A stretch of 64,000 nucleotides of DNA from Plesiocystis pacifica SIR-1 (GTDB lineage: Bacteria; Myxococcota_A; Polyangia; Nannocystales; Nannocystaceae). The notes below the pieces were generated by a model. It had not been told where the DNA came from. It ran no database searches and saw only the letters and a program-made list of their open reading frames with translations. Position numbers and translations under genes: made by a program. The stretch covers positions 1 through 64,000 of the forward strand of contig NZ_ABCS01000006.1 of NCBI RefSeq assembly GCF_000170895.1, given 5' to 3'. Positions 8,901 to 15,541 of this stretch are shown one piece after another. Each line of letters begins with the position of its first letter. Positions within the stretch are counted from its first letter, which is position 1.

Positions 8901-10378
8901 TTGATCAGCTGGTCGCGGTGGGCCTCGTCGAAGAAGCGGACCAGGCGCGGCCAGTCCTGCTCGGTGGTGGTCTGCTGCTTGGCCCGGCGGGCGATGTTGC
9001 AGACCGTGAGCAGGTGCTCGGCGGCCATCGCCATGTGCTCCTCGAAGGCGGTCAGCCGCGCGTAGTAGCTGTCGAGGTCCGTGGTCTTGTCGGGCCACGG
9101 CGGCTGCCACTTGAGCACGGCCGTCGCCAGGTTGGTGTCGAAGTCCGTGGGGTCGAAGCTGCCCTCGCCAGACTTGGCCTCGACCTGGGCCTCGAGGCTG
9201 AAGTTCAGGACCTTGCGCAGGCGCCGGCCGCCGCGCTCGAGCAGGCGGTTGATCTCGTCCCACTCGCCGTCGATGCGCAGCTTGATCCGCATCATCTCCT
9301 CGAAGGCCTCGCGGCCAAAGAAGAGCTTGTCGTCGATGAAGGCCGCGACGTCCGGGCGATCGCGCAGGTAGTAGAGCTCGTCGATGGTCTCGACCTGGGG
9401 CAGGCCGTCGTAGTTGAGCTCGCCGACCACGGCCTCGAGGTTGTCGTCGAAGTCCCGCGGGTTCGGGGTGTCGACCTGCATCAGCTCGTTGATCTGCTCC
9501 CACTCGCTGTCGGCGGCCGGGCCCCGGCGCTCGCGCAGGCGCATCAGCGTGCGCAGCTCGTGGAACTCGAGGCCCAGGCGGGTCTTGGGGAACAGCAGCA
9601 GCGAGCGCCGCGCGGCGCAGTAGCTGACGTTGACCGCGGCGTTTTGGAACTTGGCCACGGGGTCGCCGGGCTTGGGCTCGCCCAGGGACAGCTGGAGCAT
9701 GGCGTCGAAGCGCTCGGCCTCGCTGAGGTCCCGGTCCGCGGACACGCTGTGCAAGGTCGTGCGCTCGAAGTCGACGAACACCGAGCGCAGCTCGGCGATG
9801 CTCGCCCGGTTCGCGAACAGGTCGCGCTCGCTCTTGTAGATCCGCGGCTTCCCGCTGCTGTCGAGGCCGGCCTGGAACTCCGTGCCCGCCGGGATGCGCA
9901 GCTCGGAGACCCCCGAGGCGAGCTCGACGAGCACGGCCACGCGGTCGGCCTCGGGCGCCCGCCGGACCTGGCCGAGGACCTCCTCGAAGTAGTAGTCGAG
10001 GTGGCGCTCGGTCAGCTGGTTGAGCTGCTCCCGGGCCCAGCCGAGCAGCTCGACGAAGGTCAGGAAGAGCACCAGGTGGGGGCGGGCCAGCCAGCGCGCC
10101 TTGGGCCCGGAGAAGGCCTCGGGGTCCTGGACGTAGGCGACGAAGTCGGCGACCTCGAGCTCGTCGTGGTCGAACAGCCCGCGCCAGTCGCCGACCGGCG
10201 CGTCGTCGAGGTCGTAGTAGCGCAGCTGCTCGGCGTAGGCCCGGGCGAAGGCCAGCAGCTCCTCGCTGCCGCGCTCGTCGACCTGCGCGTAGCCGGGCGC
10301 GAGGGCCTGGAGCCGGCGGCTGGCCTGGCTCGAGCCGTCGCGGCGAGCCGCGTTGAGTGCAATCTTTCGCCGGGCCAT
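5978..10378 (-). CDS. eCIS baseplate protein, Pvc11/Afp11-like (gpJ-type)
   Basis: This very large protein (1466 residues) follows the spike-tip gene by one base and is the expected place for the Pvc11/Afp11 baseplate component. The C-terminal third contains the baseplate-J-like stretch, with RRPTEEASNFRVRVSER-type sequence (FRVRVSERLRHKQRALTPWDYEQLVLERF) and, later, SIGGRIYANSIIDYVDRRDYVDYV. In this family those segments form the wedge that locks onto the sheath and tube. The N-terminal part (about 30-150) with LLGWAREQLNQLTERHLDYY also matches putative baseplate assembly proteins. A long middle insertion (about 380-650) rich in charged helices makes it longer than many homologues. Start ATG at 10378. 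Confidence 0.75.
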   Translation of the reverse strand: MARRKIALNAARRDGSSQASRRLQALAPGYAQVDERGSEELLAFARAYAEQLRYYDLDDAPVGDWRGLFDHDELEVADFVAYVQDPEAFSGPKARWLARPHLVLFLTFVELLGWAREQLNQLTERHLDYYFEEVLGQVRRAPEADRVAVLVELASGVSELRIPAGTEFQAGLDSSGKPRIYKSERDLFANRASIAELRSVFVDFERTTLHSVSADRDLSEAERFDAMLQLSLGEPKPGDPVAKFQNAAVNVSYCAARRSLLLFPKTRLGLEFHELRTLMRLRERRGPAADSEWEQINELMQVDTPNPRDFDDNLEAVVGELNYDGLPQVETIDELYYLRDRPDVAAFIDDKLFFGREAFEEMMRIKLRIDGEWDEINRLLERGGRRLRKVLNFSLEAQVEAKSGEGSFDPTDFDTNLATAVLKWQPPWPDKTTDLDSYYARLTAFEEHMAMAAEHLLTVCNIARRAKQQTTTEQDWPRLVRFFDEAHRDQLINKRRDAIEAAREDMAEMDGLLASGRFVLDIAEEDTAWPALLARFGSLVDPSQVEALDRFHGQLADPDVPQLLTWDDVDRILELAWRQRTGLVIGSVELLSWRNLYAHEDATELLVDSGLDVPRWLTFGQRAPDATEDVVPEPLLGTALRSPLLALRSGQRRVVVTMGFETEGFDEARIEAALAEDALRMQVSTEKAWVDVEIVDAKVVGGAPNDDYYSLAGVLREPDEDRPALQLTIEVDETVDPFAPLKTDVEAKGERWPTLRMMLRQLWDSDTLSYRAAYEAFSGAHLNALHLRVSVEELDGLRLRTDERKVDAKKPFEPFGRDPVPGARLYFSHPELVLGRLEQLRMSIEWMGLPDNLLTHYTNYPAITGYGDFKASFGLVNQALEVSFQQIQLFAKTVDQTPVGTDSLRRITIGDLPGKLATANSAFDYYARTDVPERGDLRYDPRYFYLELDGDFGHRDYSTLAARKGREMAAAIAKGVDLTGEGATAKYEVPAPYTPKIKRIRAGYTAALELRYDGGAELGVTGDDQLIHVHPFGQCPAPEVEVTELGDRGPRALPDYSNAGELYIGLADLSPSQRLSLLVQVAEGSADPDVEGAPVRWSVLDGDEWVSLHDGRLRLDATRGLINSGLLEFDLDPVEPSEQLPKTAYWLRASIARDPDAACDTLAIHTQALEAVFDDRGNAADHYETPLAAESLDRLIRPNSSVAKVIQPYTSFGGRPTEEASNFRVRVSERLRHKQRALTPWDYEQLVLERFATVYKAKCLRASAGASGQGGAGKVRVVVVPDIRAQLPRDPFEPKAPSSHLAEIQEYLRAHAPDHVEVSVTNPEYVAVMVRLGVRFNEGIDEGWASRQLNEDIKRLLSPWAYDDGAELSIGGRIYANSIIDYVDRRDYVDYVAELKLFTSLDGIDFSMAPDLFSSSGEGYYVGGERDDQILVAARDHQIDIITERYQQEAFTGLEYMKVELDFIVG

Positions 10379-10379
10379 G

Positions 10380-10811
10380 CTACTCCGCGTTGCAGATCTC
10401 GTTGGCCGGCGAGAACTCGCCAGAGCCCTTGTACGAGAGCGTGTTGTCCATGAGGTTGGGCCCCGGCGGGTTGGGCTGCTGCGCCGGCGCGAGCACGGTG
10501 AATTTGGACTTGAGCGGTCCGCCGACGAGGATCATCGGCTTGCCGCCGGTGCCCGAGACCGAGGTCAGGTGGCCCGAGTCGATGGGCTCGAGGGTGATCA
10601 TCCCGGAGCCCTGGATGGAGAAGGCCGCCGTCTTGTACATGACCCCGGAGACCATCACGGTCTTCTCGTCGCCCTCGACGCAGGTCTTGGCGCCCTCGAT
10701 GGTCAAAAAGCCCGAGCCCTTGATCGACCCGTCCTGGGGGATGTCGAGCATCGCCCCGGAGAAGTTGTCCTCGAACACCACCGCGTCCCCGTCGAGCACG
10801 ATCACGTCCAT
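10380..10811 (-). CDS. PAAR-like spike-tip protein (Pvc10 position)
   Basis: This small protein (143 residues) is glycine-rich and beta-rich, with a run of alternating GSGFLTIEG, MVSGVMYKTAAF and GSGMITLEP motifs. That pattern suits a PAAR-like cone capping the central spike. Its start overlaps the stop of the gp25 gene (TGATG), implying translational coupling, and it lies between gp25 and the large baseplate gene, where eCIS clusters carry the tip protein. The assignment rests on position and composition. I do not see the exact PAAR metal ligands, although one Cys (about 43) and one His are present. Confidence 0.6.
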   Translation of the reverse strand: MDVIVLDGDAVVFEDNFSGAMLDIPQDGSIKGSGFLTIEGAKTCVEGDEKTVMVSGVMYKTAAFSIQGSGMITLEPIDSGHLTSVSGTGGKPMILVGGPLKSKFTVLAPAQQPNPPGPNLMDNTLSYKGSGEFSPANEICNAE

Positions 10812-11251
10812 CAGAACTGGACCTCCGTCGCCTCGGTGAGGAAGAAGGGGTAGACCATGTTGAAGCGCGAGTTGGTCTCGGGCACGCGGTAGCTCAGGCG
10901 GATGAGCAGCAGCTCGGCCTGCTTGGCGTCCTGGCTGACCTGGAGGTCGAGCAGCTCGATGCGCGGCTCGTGGTAGAGGATCGCGTCGTTGACCATGGCC
11001 GTGACCCGGTTGATCAGCCGCTGGTCGACCTCCTCGAACACGATCTCGTCGAGGTTGCAGCCGTAGTCCTCGCTCATCGCCCGCTCGCCCAGGCGCGTGG
11101 CCAAGAGGATCTGCAGGCTCTGGTGGATGTCTTCGACGCCCGTGGTCGTGACCAGCTCGGCCCCGCCGAAGGTGAAGGTCGGCGGGAAGCCCCAGCCCGT
11201 GCCCAGGAAGGGCACGGTGCTGCCGTCTGCGGTGCGCTCGGTCTTGGCCAT
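10811..11251 (-). CDS. eCIS baseplate protein, GPW/gp25 family (Pvc9-like)
   Basis: The 146-residue product has the gp25 lysozyme-like baseplate pattern: GWGFPPTF near residues 18-25, a VEDIHQSLQILLATRLGER segment, then MSEDYGCNLDEIVFEE. In phage T4 and eCIS this protein sits in the inner baseplate and starts sheath polymerisation. The start ATG (11251) is preceded by a CGGAG ribosome site. Its stop overlaps the start of the next gene. The gene is intact and of normal length for the family. Confidence 0.88.
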   Translation of the reverse strand: MAKTERTADGSTVPFLGTGWGFPPTFTFGGAELVTTTGVEDIHQSLQILLATRLGERAMSEDYGCNLDEIVFEEVDQRLINRVTAMVNDAILYHEPRIELLDLQVSQDAKQAELLLIRLSYRVPETNSRFNMVYPFFLTEATEVQF

Positions 11252-11293
11252 GGCGGACTCCGGTGGGACAGGGAGGTGGAGAGGCGGGAGGGC

Positions 11294-11470
11294 TCAGCCC
11301 TCGGCGTTGGTCGCGGGGGCTTGCTCGCTGCCCAGCTGGCCCTGAGCCTGGCGCTGGATCGAACCGATCAGCTGGTAGACCTGGGAAAAGGGCAGCGAGC
11401 CCAGGGCTTCGAGGATCTTGTTGACGTCGTCGAGGCTCAGCTCGAGGTTGATGGTCTGCTCTTCGCTCAT
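11294..11470 (-). CDS. Small 58-residue eCIS-associated protein
   Basis: A short complete reading frame lies between the VgrG-like and gp25 genes, 43 bases from each neighbour, and fills a gap that would otherwise be about 260 bases. It starts MSEEQTINLELSLDDVNKIL and continues with a short amphipathic helical stretch (EALGSLPFSQVYQLIGSIQ) and a Gln/Ala tail. It starts with ATG and is in frame with good codon use (third positions almost all G or C). The LELSLDDVNKILEALG-type motif looks like a small conserved helical protein. I do not know its function; a role in baseplate assembly is inference from position only. Confidence 0.7.
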   Translation of the reverse strand: MSEEQTINLELSLDDVNKILEALGSLPFSQVYQLIGSIQRQAQGQLGSEQAPATNAEG

Positions 11471-11513
11471 GGGAATCTTGGAGTCGTCTGGGGTTGGCTA
11501 GCTCAGCCCGGGC

Positions 11514-13157
11514 TCAGCTCGACGCGATGTCGACGGAGGCGCCCTTGATGGTCACGGCCCCCTCGGCGGCGATGTCGAAGGTGCCCGCGCTGGTGATGGT
11601 GACGCCGCTCGCTTCGAGGGCGATGGAATTTCCGTTTTGGTCGGTGATCACGACGGCGCCGTTGTCGTCGTCGATGCCGAACATGCCGCCGCCGGGGGTC
11701 TGCAGCACCACGCCGGGGAGAGAATCGTCGAACAGCAAGGTCATGCCCGAGCGGGTCACGATGCCCTTGAGGTTGTTCTCGGCCGTCGGCGTGCCGATGA
11801 CCGGCGGCGGCTTGTTGACCGCCGAGTAGGTCGAGCCGAGGACCATGGCGTAGCGCGGGTCGCCGTTGACGAAGCCGACCACGACCTCGTCGCCGACCTC
11901 GGGGTAGAACAGCTGGCCGCGCTCGACCCCGGCCTCGGGGAAGGTCATGCGCGCCCACACCGGGCCGTAGTCCGTGGGCACGCTGGCCAGCTCGACCTGC
12001 ACCATCAGCTCGCCGTCGGGCTGCTCGAGGGCCTTGACGATGCCGATCTGCAGGCCGGCGATGGGCGCGAGCAGGCCGTTGGCCGGGGGCTCGCTGATGT
12101 CGGGGGTGCGCGCGAACCACTCGGGGTCGAGGCCGAGGGTCAGCTCCGTGGTCCAGTGATCGTCGTCGAAGCGCTGGATGACCCCGGTGACCAGGGCGGT
12201 GCCGTCGAAGGCCTCGCTGACCCCGCTGAGGGTCAGCTCGTCGAGGGGCTTGACCGGGGCGAAGCCGGACACCACCACGCGCCCGCGGATCGCCCCCAGC
12301 CGGGCCTTGGCCGCGCGCGCCGTGGCCCAGGCGCTGAGCTCGTCGGGGTCGAGGGGCAGGCCGGCCTCGAGGCTGTAGGCCTCCAGGCCCAGCTCCGCCC
12401 CAAACTCGGGCGCGTCGGAGGCGTAGGCCGTGGGCTCCGTGCCCGGCACCGGGTCGAGGCGGGCCTGCTTTTGCGCGTCCCAGCCGATGGCCTGGTACTC
12501 CGAATTTTGGTTGCTGGCGTCGTACTCGAGCTCGAGCTCGTGGACCCCGCCGGCGTTGACGTCGAGGCTGAGGCTCTCGGCATCGGGGGCGCTGGCGCCC
12601 ATCGCGACCAGATCGACGGTGCCGTCGCTGACCCGCACGAGCAGGCCGAGCACGTCGGCGCGCAGCAGCAAGAAGTCCCAGTCGGTGATCTGGTACTGGA
12701 GCAGCTCGACGTGCACGGGCTTGGTCGCCGGCACCTCGCCGACGCCGAGCTCCGCCGCGCCGAGCATGTCGGTGATGATCTTGTCGTCGCTCATCTCGCG
12801 ATGCACGACGGTCTTGCGCTCCCCGGTCAAGGTCACGGCGGCGTCCTCGAGCTCGACGCGCAGCGTGCCCCCGCGCCCGCCCGAGCGGATCGCCTGGCGC
12901 ACGACCTTGCCCAGGAACAACAGGTGCTCGGAGTCCTCCTCGTCGCGCACGCCGATCGCGAGCTCGCCCGCGGGCGCGAACTCGGGCAGCTCGCTGAGCG
13001 CGAAGTGCTGGTCCTTGACGCTCCCGTCGTAGAACTCGAGGGTCGCCCGGGGGATGCGGTTGAGCTCCTTGCGCACCTCGAAAGAGCGCAGGGCCGCGGT
13101 CGCGGTCCCGTCGAGGGCGTTGCCGTCCCCGTCGGCGAGCAGAGGGACCGCGCCCAC
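11514..13157 (-). CDS. VgrG-like spike protein (Pvc8-like)
   Basis: This 547-residue protein combines an N-terminal gp27-like region (FEVRKELNRIPRATLEFYDG, about residues 23-42, and a GEVPATKPVHVELLQYQITDWDFLLLRAD segment near 140-165) with a C-terminal gp5-like OB-fold and spike. The OB part has PTDYGPVWARMTFPEAG and GQLFYPEVGDEVVVGFVNGDPRYAMVLGS. The last 60 residues are a short beta-helix ending in GAVTIKGASVDIASS. It forms the trimeric central spike. The start is GTG at 13157, overlapping the stop of the LysM gene (TAGTG); the upstream in-frame extension lies entirely inside that gene and is rejected. No C-terminal effector domain is fused. Confidence 0.85.
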   Translation of the reverse strand: MGAVPLLADGDGNALDGTATAALRSFEVRKELNRIPRATLEFYDGSVKDQHFALSELPEFAPAGELAIGVRDEEDSEHLLFLGKVVRQAIRSGGRGGTLRVELEDAAVTLTGERKTVVHREMSDDKIITDMLGAAELGVGEVPATKPVHVELLQYQITDWDFLLLRADVLGLLVRVSDGTVDLVAMGASAPDAESLSLDVNAGGVHELELEYDASNQNSEYQAIGWDAQKQARLDPVPGTEPTAYASDAPEFGAELGLEAYSLEAGLPLDPDELSAWATARAAKARLGAIRGRVVVSGFAPVKPLDELTLSGVSEAFDGTALVTGVIQRFDDDHWTTELTLGLDPEWFARTPDISEPPANGLLAPIAGLQIGIVKALEQPDGELMVQVELASVPTDYGPVWARMTFPEAGVERGQLFYPEVGDEVVVGFVNGDPRYAMVLGSTYSAVNKPPPVIGTPTAENNLKGIVTRSGMTLLFDDSLPGVVLQTPGGGMFGIDDDNGAVVITDQNGNSIALEASGVTITSAGTFDIAAEGAVTIKGASVDIASS

Positions 13158-13936
13158 TAGCCCGCGCCGCCCTTCTTGCCGATGGCCTTGGACTTGGACT
13201 GGGACTTGACGGTCTGCTTGGTCAGCGGCGGGAAGCGCAGCTCGGTCCCGGGCACCAGCACGCGGAAGTCGTCGAGGGCGTTGATCTCGGCGACGCGCAG
13301 GTAGTGCTTGGAGCTCCCGTAGATCTCCGCGCACAGCAGCGGCAGGGTGTCGCCGGCCTTGACCACGCGCCGGTGGGTGAGGTCCGGGGAGCTCAGCCGG
13401 GTCTGGGCGGCGAGCTTGGGCGGGTCGAGGTCCTCGACGAAGCTGACGTCGAGCTCGGCCCGCAGCGGCGCGCCGTCGCGGTCGAAGGAGGTGTACTTGA
13501 CCGTCGCCGACTTGAGCCGGCAGTCGAAGCCCGCGCCCAGCGGGCCCGAGCCCCACATCACCCGCAGGTAGGCGGGCTCGTGGATCTCGCCGTTGCGGAC
13601 GAAGCACAGGTCGACGAACTTGGAGACCTGGGTGGCGACGTCGCCCAGCGGCGGGATGTCGAGGTCGAGCAGCGGCAGCGTGCCGACCCCGGTCCCGTCG
13701 ATGACCAGCTTGAGCTCGAGGACCTTGGGGCCGCTGCGGATGAAGCGGGCCGGGTGCGAGCCCTCCCCGATGGCCTGCGCTTTCTGGTACTCGCTCTCGT
13801 ACTTGAGCGAGAAGCTCTCGGGGTTGTACATCGCCTGGAAGGTCGAGGCGAAGGGCACGAGGCTGACCTTGGTCTTGCGCTCGGGGTCCTTGTAGGCCTC
13901 GACCTCGAGCTTGGCCAATTTGAAGCTGAAGCCCAT
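13157..13936 (-). CDS. LysM-domain baseplate protein (Pvc7-like)
   Basis: The product has 259 residues. Residues 1-190 form the tube-baseplate adaptor typical of Pvc7/T4 gp53-like eCIS proteins (FQAMYNPESFSLKYESEYQK near 30-49). A LysM fold follows at about 195-243 (KAGDTLPLLCAEIYGSSKHY then VPGTELRFPPL). The LysM motif in this family is a structural hub between spike and wedges rather than a wall binder. A Lys/Ser-rich tail follows. Its ATG overlaps the stop of the DUF5908 gene (TGATG), and its stop overlaps the GTG of the VgrG-like gene, so the baseplate genes are translationally coupled. Confidence 0.85.
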   Translation of the reverse strand: MGFSFKLAKLEVEAYKDPERKTKVSLVPFASTFQAMYNPESFSLKYESEYQKAQAIGEGSHPARFIRSGPKVLELKLVIDGTGVGTLPLLDLDIPPLGDVATQVSKFVDLCFVRNGEIHEPAYLRVMWGSGPLGAGFDCRLKSATVKYTSFDRDGAPLRAELDVSFVEDLDPPKLAAQTRLSSPDLTHRRVVKAGDTLPLLCAEIYGSSKHYLRVAEINALDDFRVLVPGTELRFPPLTKQTVKSQSKSKAIGKKGGAG

Positions 13937-14121
13937 CAGCGCCGCCTCCTACGCTCGAGCTTGCGCATCACCTGGCGCACGCACTTTTCGGTCAGCTCGT
14001 CGACCAGGTGCGCGCGCTCGGCCGCGCTCAGGCCCGGGTGCTCGGCGCTCGCCGGGCGGCTGTCCGGGGCGGGCGCGTCGACCACGGCGCGGACCACCAG
14101 CTGCTTGATCTCGACGGTCAC
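13936..14121 (-). CDS. DUF5908 small eCIS protein (Pvc6 position)
   Basis: This 61-residue protein starts VTVEIKQLVVRAVVD and ends in a basic amphipathic helix (LVDELTEKCVRQVMRKLERRRRR). The pattern of an N-terminal EIKQLVVRA strand plus a C-terminal CVRQVxR helix is that of DUF5908, a family restricted to eCIS clusters. The start is a GTG two bases after the preceding stop. A variable Pro/Ala linker (about 17-33) separates the two parts. Family recognition is good. Its molecular role is unknown, although a baseplate or tube-end adaptor is plausible from gene order. Confidence 0.75.
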   Translation of the reverse strand: MTVEIKQLVVRAVVDAPAPDSRPASAEHPGLSAAERAHLVDELTEKCVRQVMRKLERRRRR

Positions 14122-14123
14122 GC

Positions 14124-14570
14124 TCAGATCCTCAGGGCCTGCATGCGGGTGTAGGACAGCTCGATGGTGTCGATCACGACCTCTTCCTGATCGGCGTTGA
14201 GGTCGCTCGTCGCCCAGCGAACGGGGTAGGTCTTGATGAAGAACCAGGCCCCGAGGGGGACGCCGCTCTCGCCGAGCAGGGTCACCATCGCGTTCGAGGC
14301 CGTGAACAAGCCCGTGGACAGGGCGATGTTGAGCTCGATGTTGAGCGGCGAGCCGATCACGTAGCCGCGCTCGAGGGTCAGGTTGCCGTAGTCGATGCGG
14401 TTGGGCAGCCTGTGGGTGTAGAGGTTCTGGCCGCCCTCGGTGACCGTGGTCGTGTTGACCTTGGTCTCGAGGCCCCCGACCCGCTTGAAGCGCAGGTCGA
14501 CGACGTTGGGGTAGATGCCTCCGATGAAGAAGGTCACCAGGAAGCGGAAGCCTAAGGGCGGAGCGGCCAT
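14124..14570 (-). CDS. Tube-type protein 3 (gp19 family, Pvc5-like)
   Basis: This 148-residue gp19-type tube protein begins MAAPPLGFRFLVTFFIGGI, and its core has RFKRVGGLETKV and GNLTLERGYV, the usual SGL-type turn and capping strands of tail tubes. The start chosen is the ATG at 14570, which overlaps the preceding stop as TAATG. The longer upstream reading frame is only an overlap with the previous gene. It is the most divergent of the three tube-like genes, so it probably forms the baseplate-proximal tube initiator ring rather than the bulk tube. That role is inference from eCIS gene order. Confidence 0.82.
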   Translation of the reverse strand: MAAPPLGFRFLVTFFIGGIYPNVVDLRFKRVGGLETKVNTTTVTEGGQNLYTHRLPNRIDYGNLTLERGYVIGSPLNIELNIALSTGLFTASNAMVTLLGESGVPLGAWFFIKTYPVRWATSDLNADQEEVVIDTIELSYTRMQALRI

Positions 14571-15022
14571 TAGTCGGTCTTCTCCTTGACCTGGATGCCG
14601 GCGGCCTTGACGGTCACGTTGTCGACGGCGACCTCGCCGGTGCTCGCGTCGAAGCTCGGCGCGCCGACCTTGACGACGAAGGCCTTGGCCACGGTCCAGC
14701 GGACCACGACCTCGCCGGCCGCGTCGAGCAGGTCGATCTCCATGCTGCGCGCGTCGTCGCTCTCGAGCCAGTCGTAGAGCCACTGGGCCGAGCCCGGGGC
14801 CACCCCGCGGTCGAAGCTCAGGTCCACGTACTTGTCGCGGAAGTACTTGATGAAGGTCGGCCCTTCGAAGTCGCTCAGGCCGTGCTGGTAGATCACGCTC
14901 TGATGCTCCCGCTGCAGGCCCCCAACCTTCGTGAACGCCATCGACTGACCGTCGACGACCACGCGGAAGTTGTAGGCCGGCAGCGGGTAGCTGCCCAGTT
15001 GCTGTTCGACGCCCTGGGCCAC
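14570..15022 (-). CDS. Tube-type protein 2 (gp19 family)
   Basis: This 150-residue inner-tube protein starts at GTG (15022). Family features are YPLPAYNFRVVVDGQSMAFTKVGGLQ (about 13-38) and a C-terminal strand block ending KAAGIQVKEKTD. It shares the same YPLPxYNxRVxxDGxxxAFxxVxGL start with the next tube gene upstream, so the two are clear paralogues from duplication. It lies 7 bases after that gene and overlaps the next start. The most likely role is a special ring of the tube near the baseplate, because eCIS carry one major and one or two minor tube proteins. Confidence 0.85.
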   Translation of the reverse strand: MAQGVEQQLGSYPLPAYNFRVVVDGQSMAFTKVGGLQREHQSVIYQHGLSDFEGPTFIKYFRDKYVDLSFDRGVAPGSAQWLYDWLESDDARSMEIDLLDAAGEVVVRWTVAKAFVVKVGAPSFDASTGEVAVDNVTVKAAGIQVKEKTD

Positions 15023-15029
15023 GGTCCGC

Positions 15030-15503
15030 TCAGCTCTCGGCCATCGTGATCTTGTCGGCGCGCAGCTCCATGCTCTCGATCGCCGCGTCGTTCGAGTTGG
15101 CGTCGAAGGTCGGCGCGTCGAGCTTGGTCGGGAAGGCGTTGTGCACCGTCCAGCTGACCACGGGCGTCCCGGTCTCGTCGCACAGGCGCACGACGATGTC
15201 CTTCTTGACGATCACGTTGGTGGCCGTCGAGTTGATCCAGTTGTAGAGCAGCGCAATGCTGGTCTTGCGGACCAGGCCCTTTTTCAGCGACACGGTCGGC
15301 TGCTGAATCTGCGAGGGCATCAAGATGATGCGCGGGCCAGCGGCGTTGCTGCTGGTCGGGCTCTCCTTGTAGGTGGTGACCTCGTAGTTGATGCTCAGGC
15401 CCGAGACCTCCGAGAAGGCCACGGTCTCCCCGTCGATCTCGACGCGGTAGTTGTATACGGGCAGCGGGTAATCGCTGCGGATGGTGTCTTCGGTGACTGC
15501 CAT
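15030..15503 (-). CDS. Major inner-tube protein (gp19 family, Pvc1-like)
   Basis: This protein of 157 residues has the canonical start SDYPLPVYNYRVEIDGETVAFSEVSGL and the conserved tail AIESMELRADKITMAES. Hexameric rings of this protein build the tube that is driven through the target envelope and carries cargo. It lies 38 bases downstream of the sheath gene, so sheath and major tube are adjacent as in most eCIS and would be made in high amounts. Length is typical. The start ATG is at 15503 and the gene is intact. Confidence 0.88.
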   Translation of the reverse strand: MAVTEDTIRSDYPLPVYNYRVEIDGETVAFSEVSGLSINYEVTTYKESPTSSNAAGPRIILMPSQIQQPTVSLKKGLVRKTSIALLYNWINSTATNVIVKKDIVVRLCDETGTPVVSWTVHNAFPTKLDAPTFDANSNDAAIESMELRADKITMAES

Positions 15504-15541
15504 GATCGCCTCGCGCGTTTCGGTTCAGGTGGGTGCCAGGC

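Noticed and set aside
6035..10453. Long plus-strand frame opposite the Pvc11-like gene
   Set aside because: Same reason: artefact of codon bias; no domain and no ribosome site.
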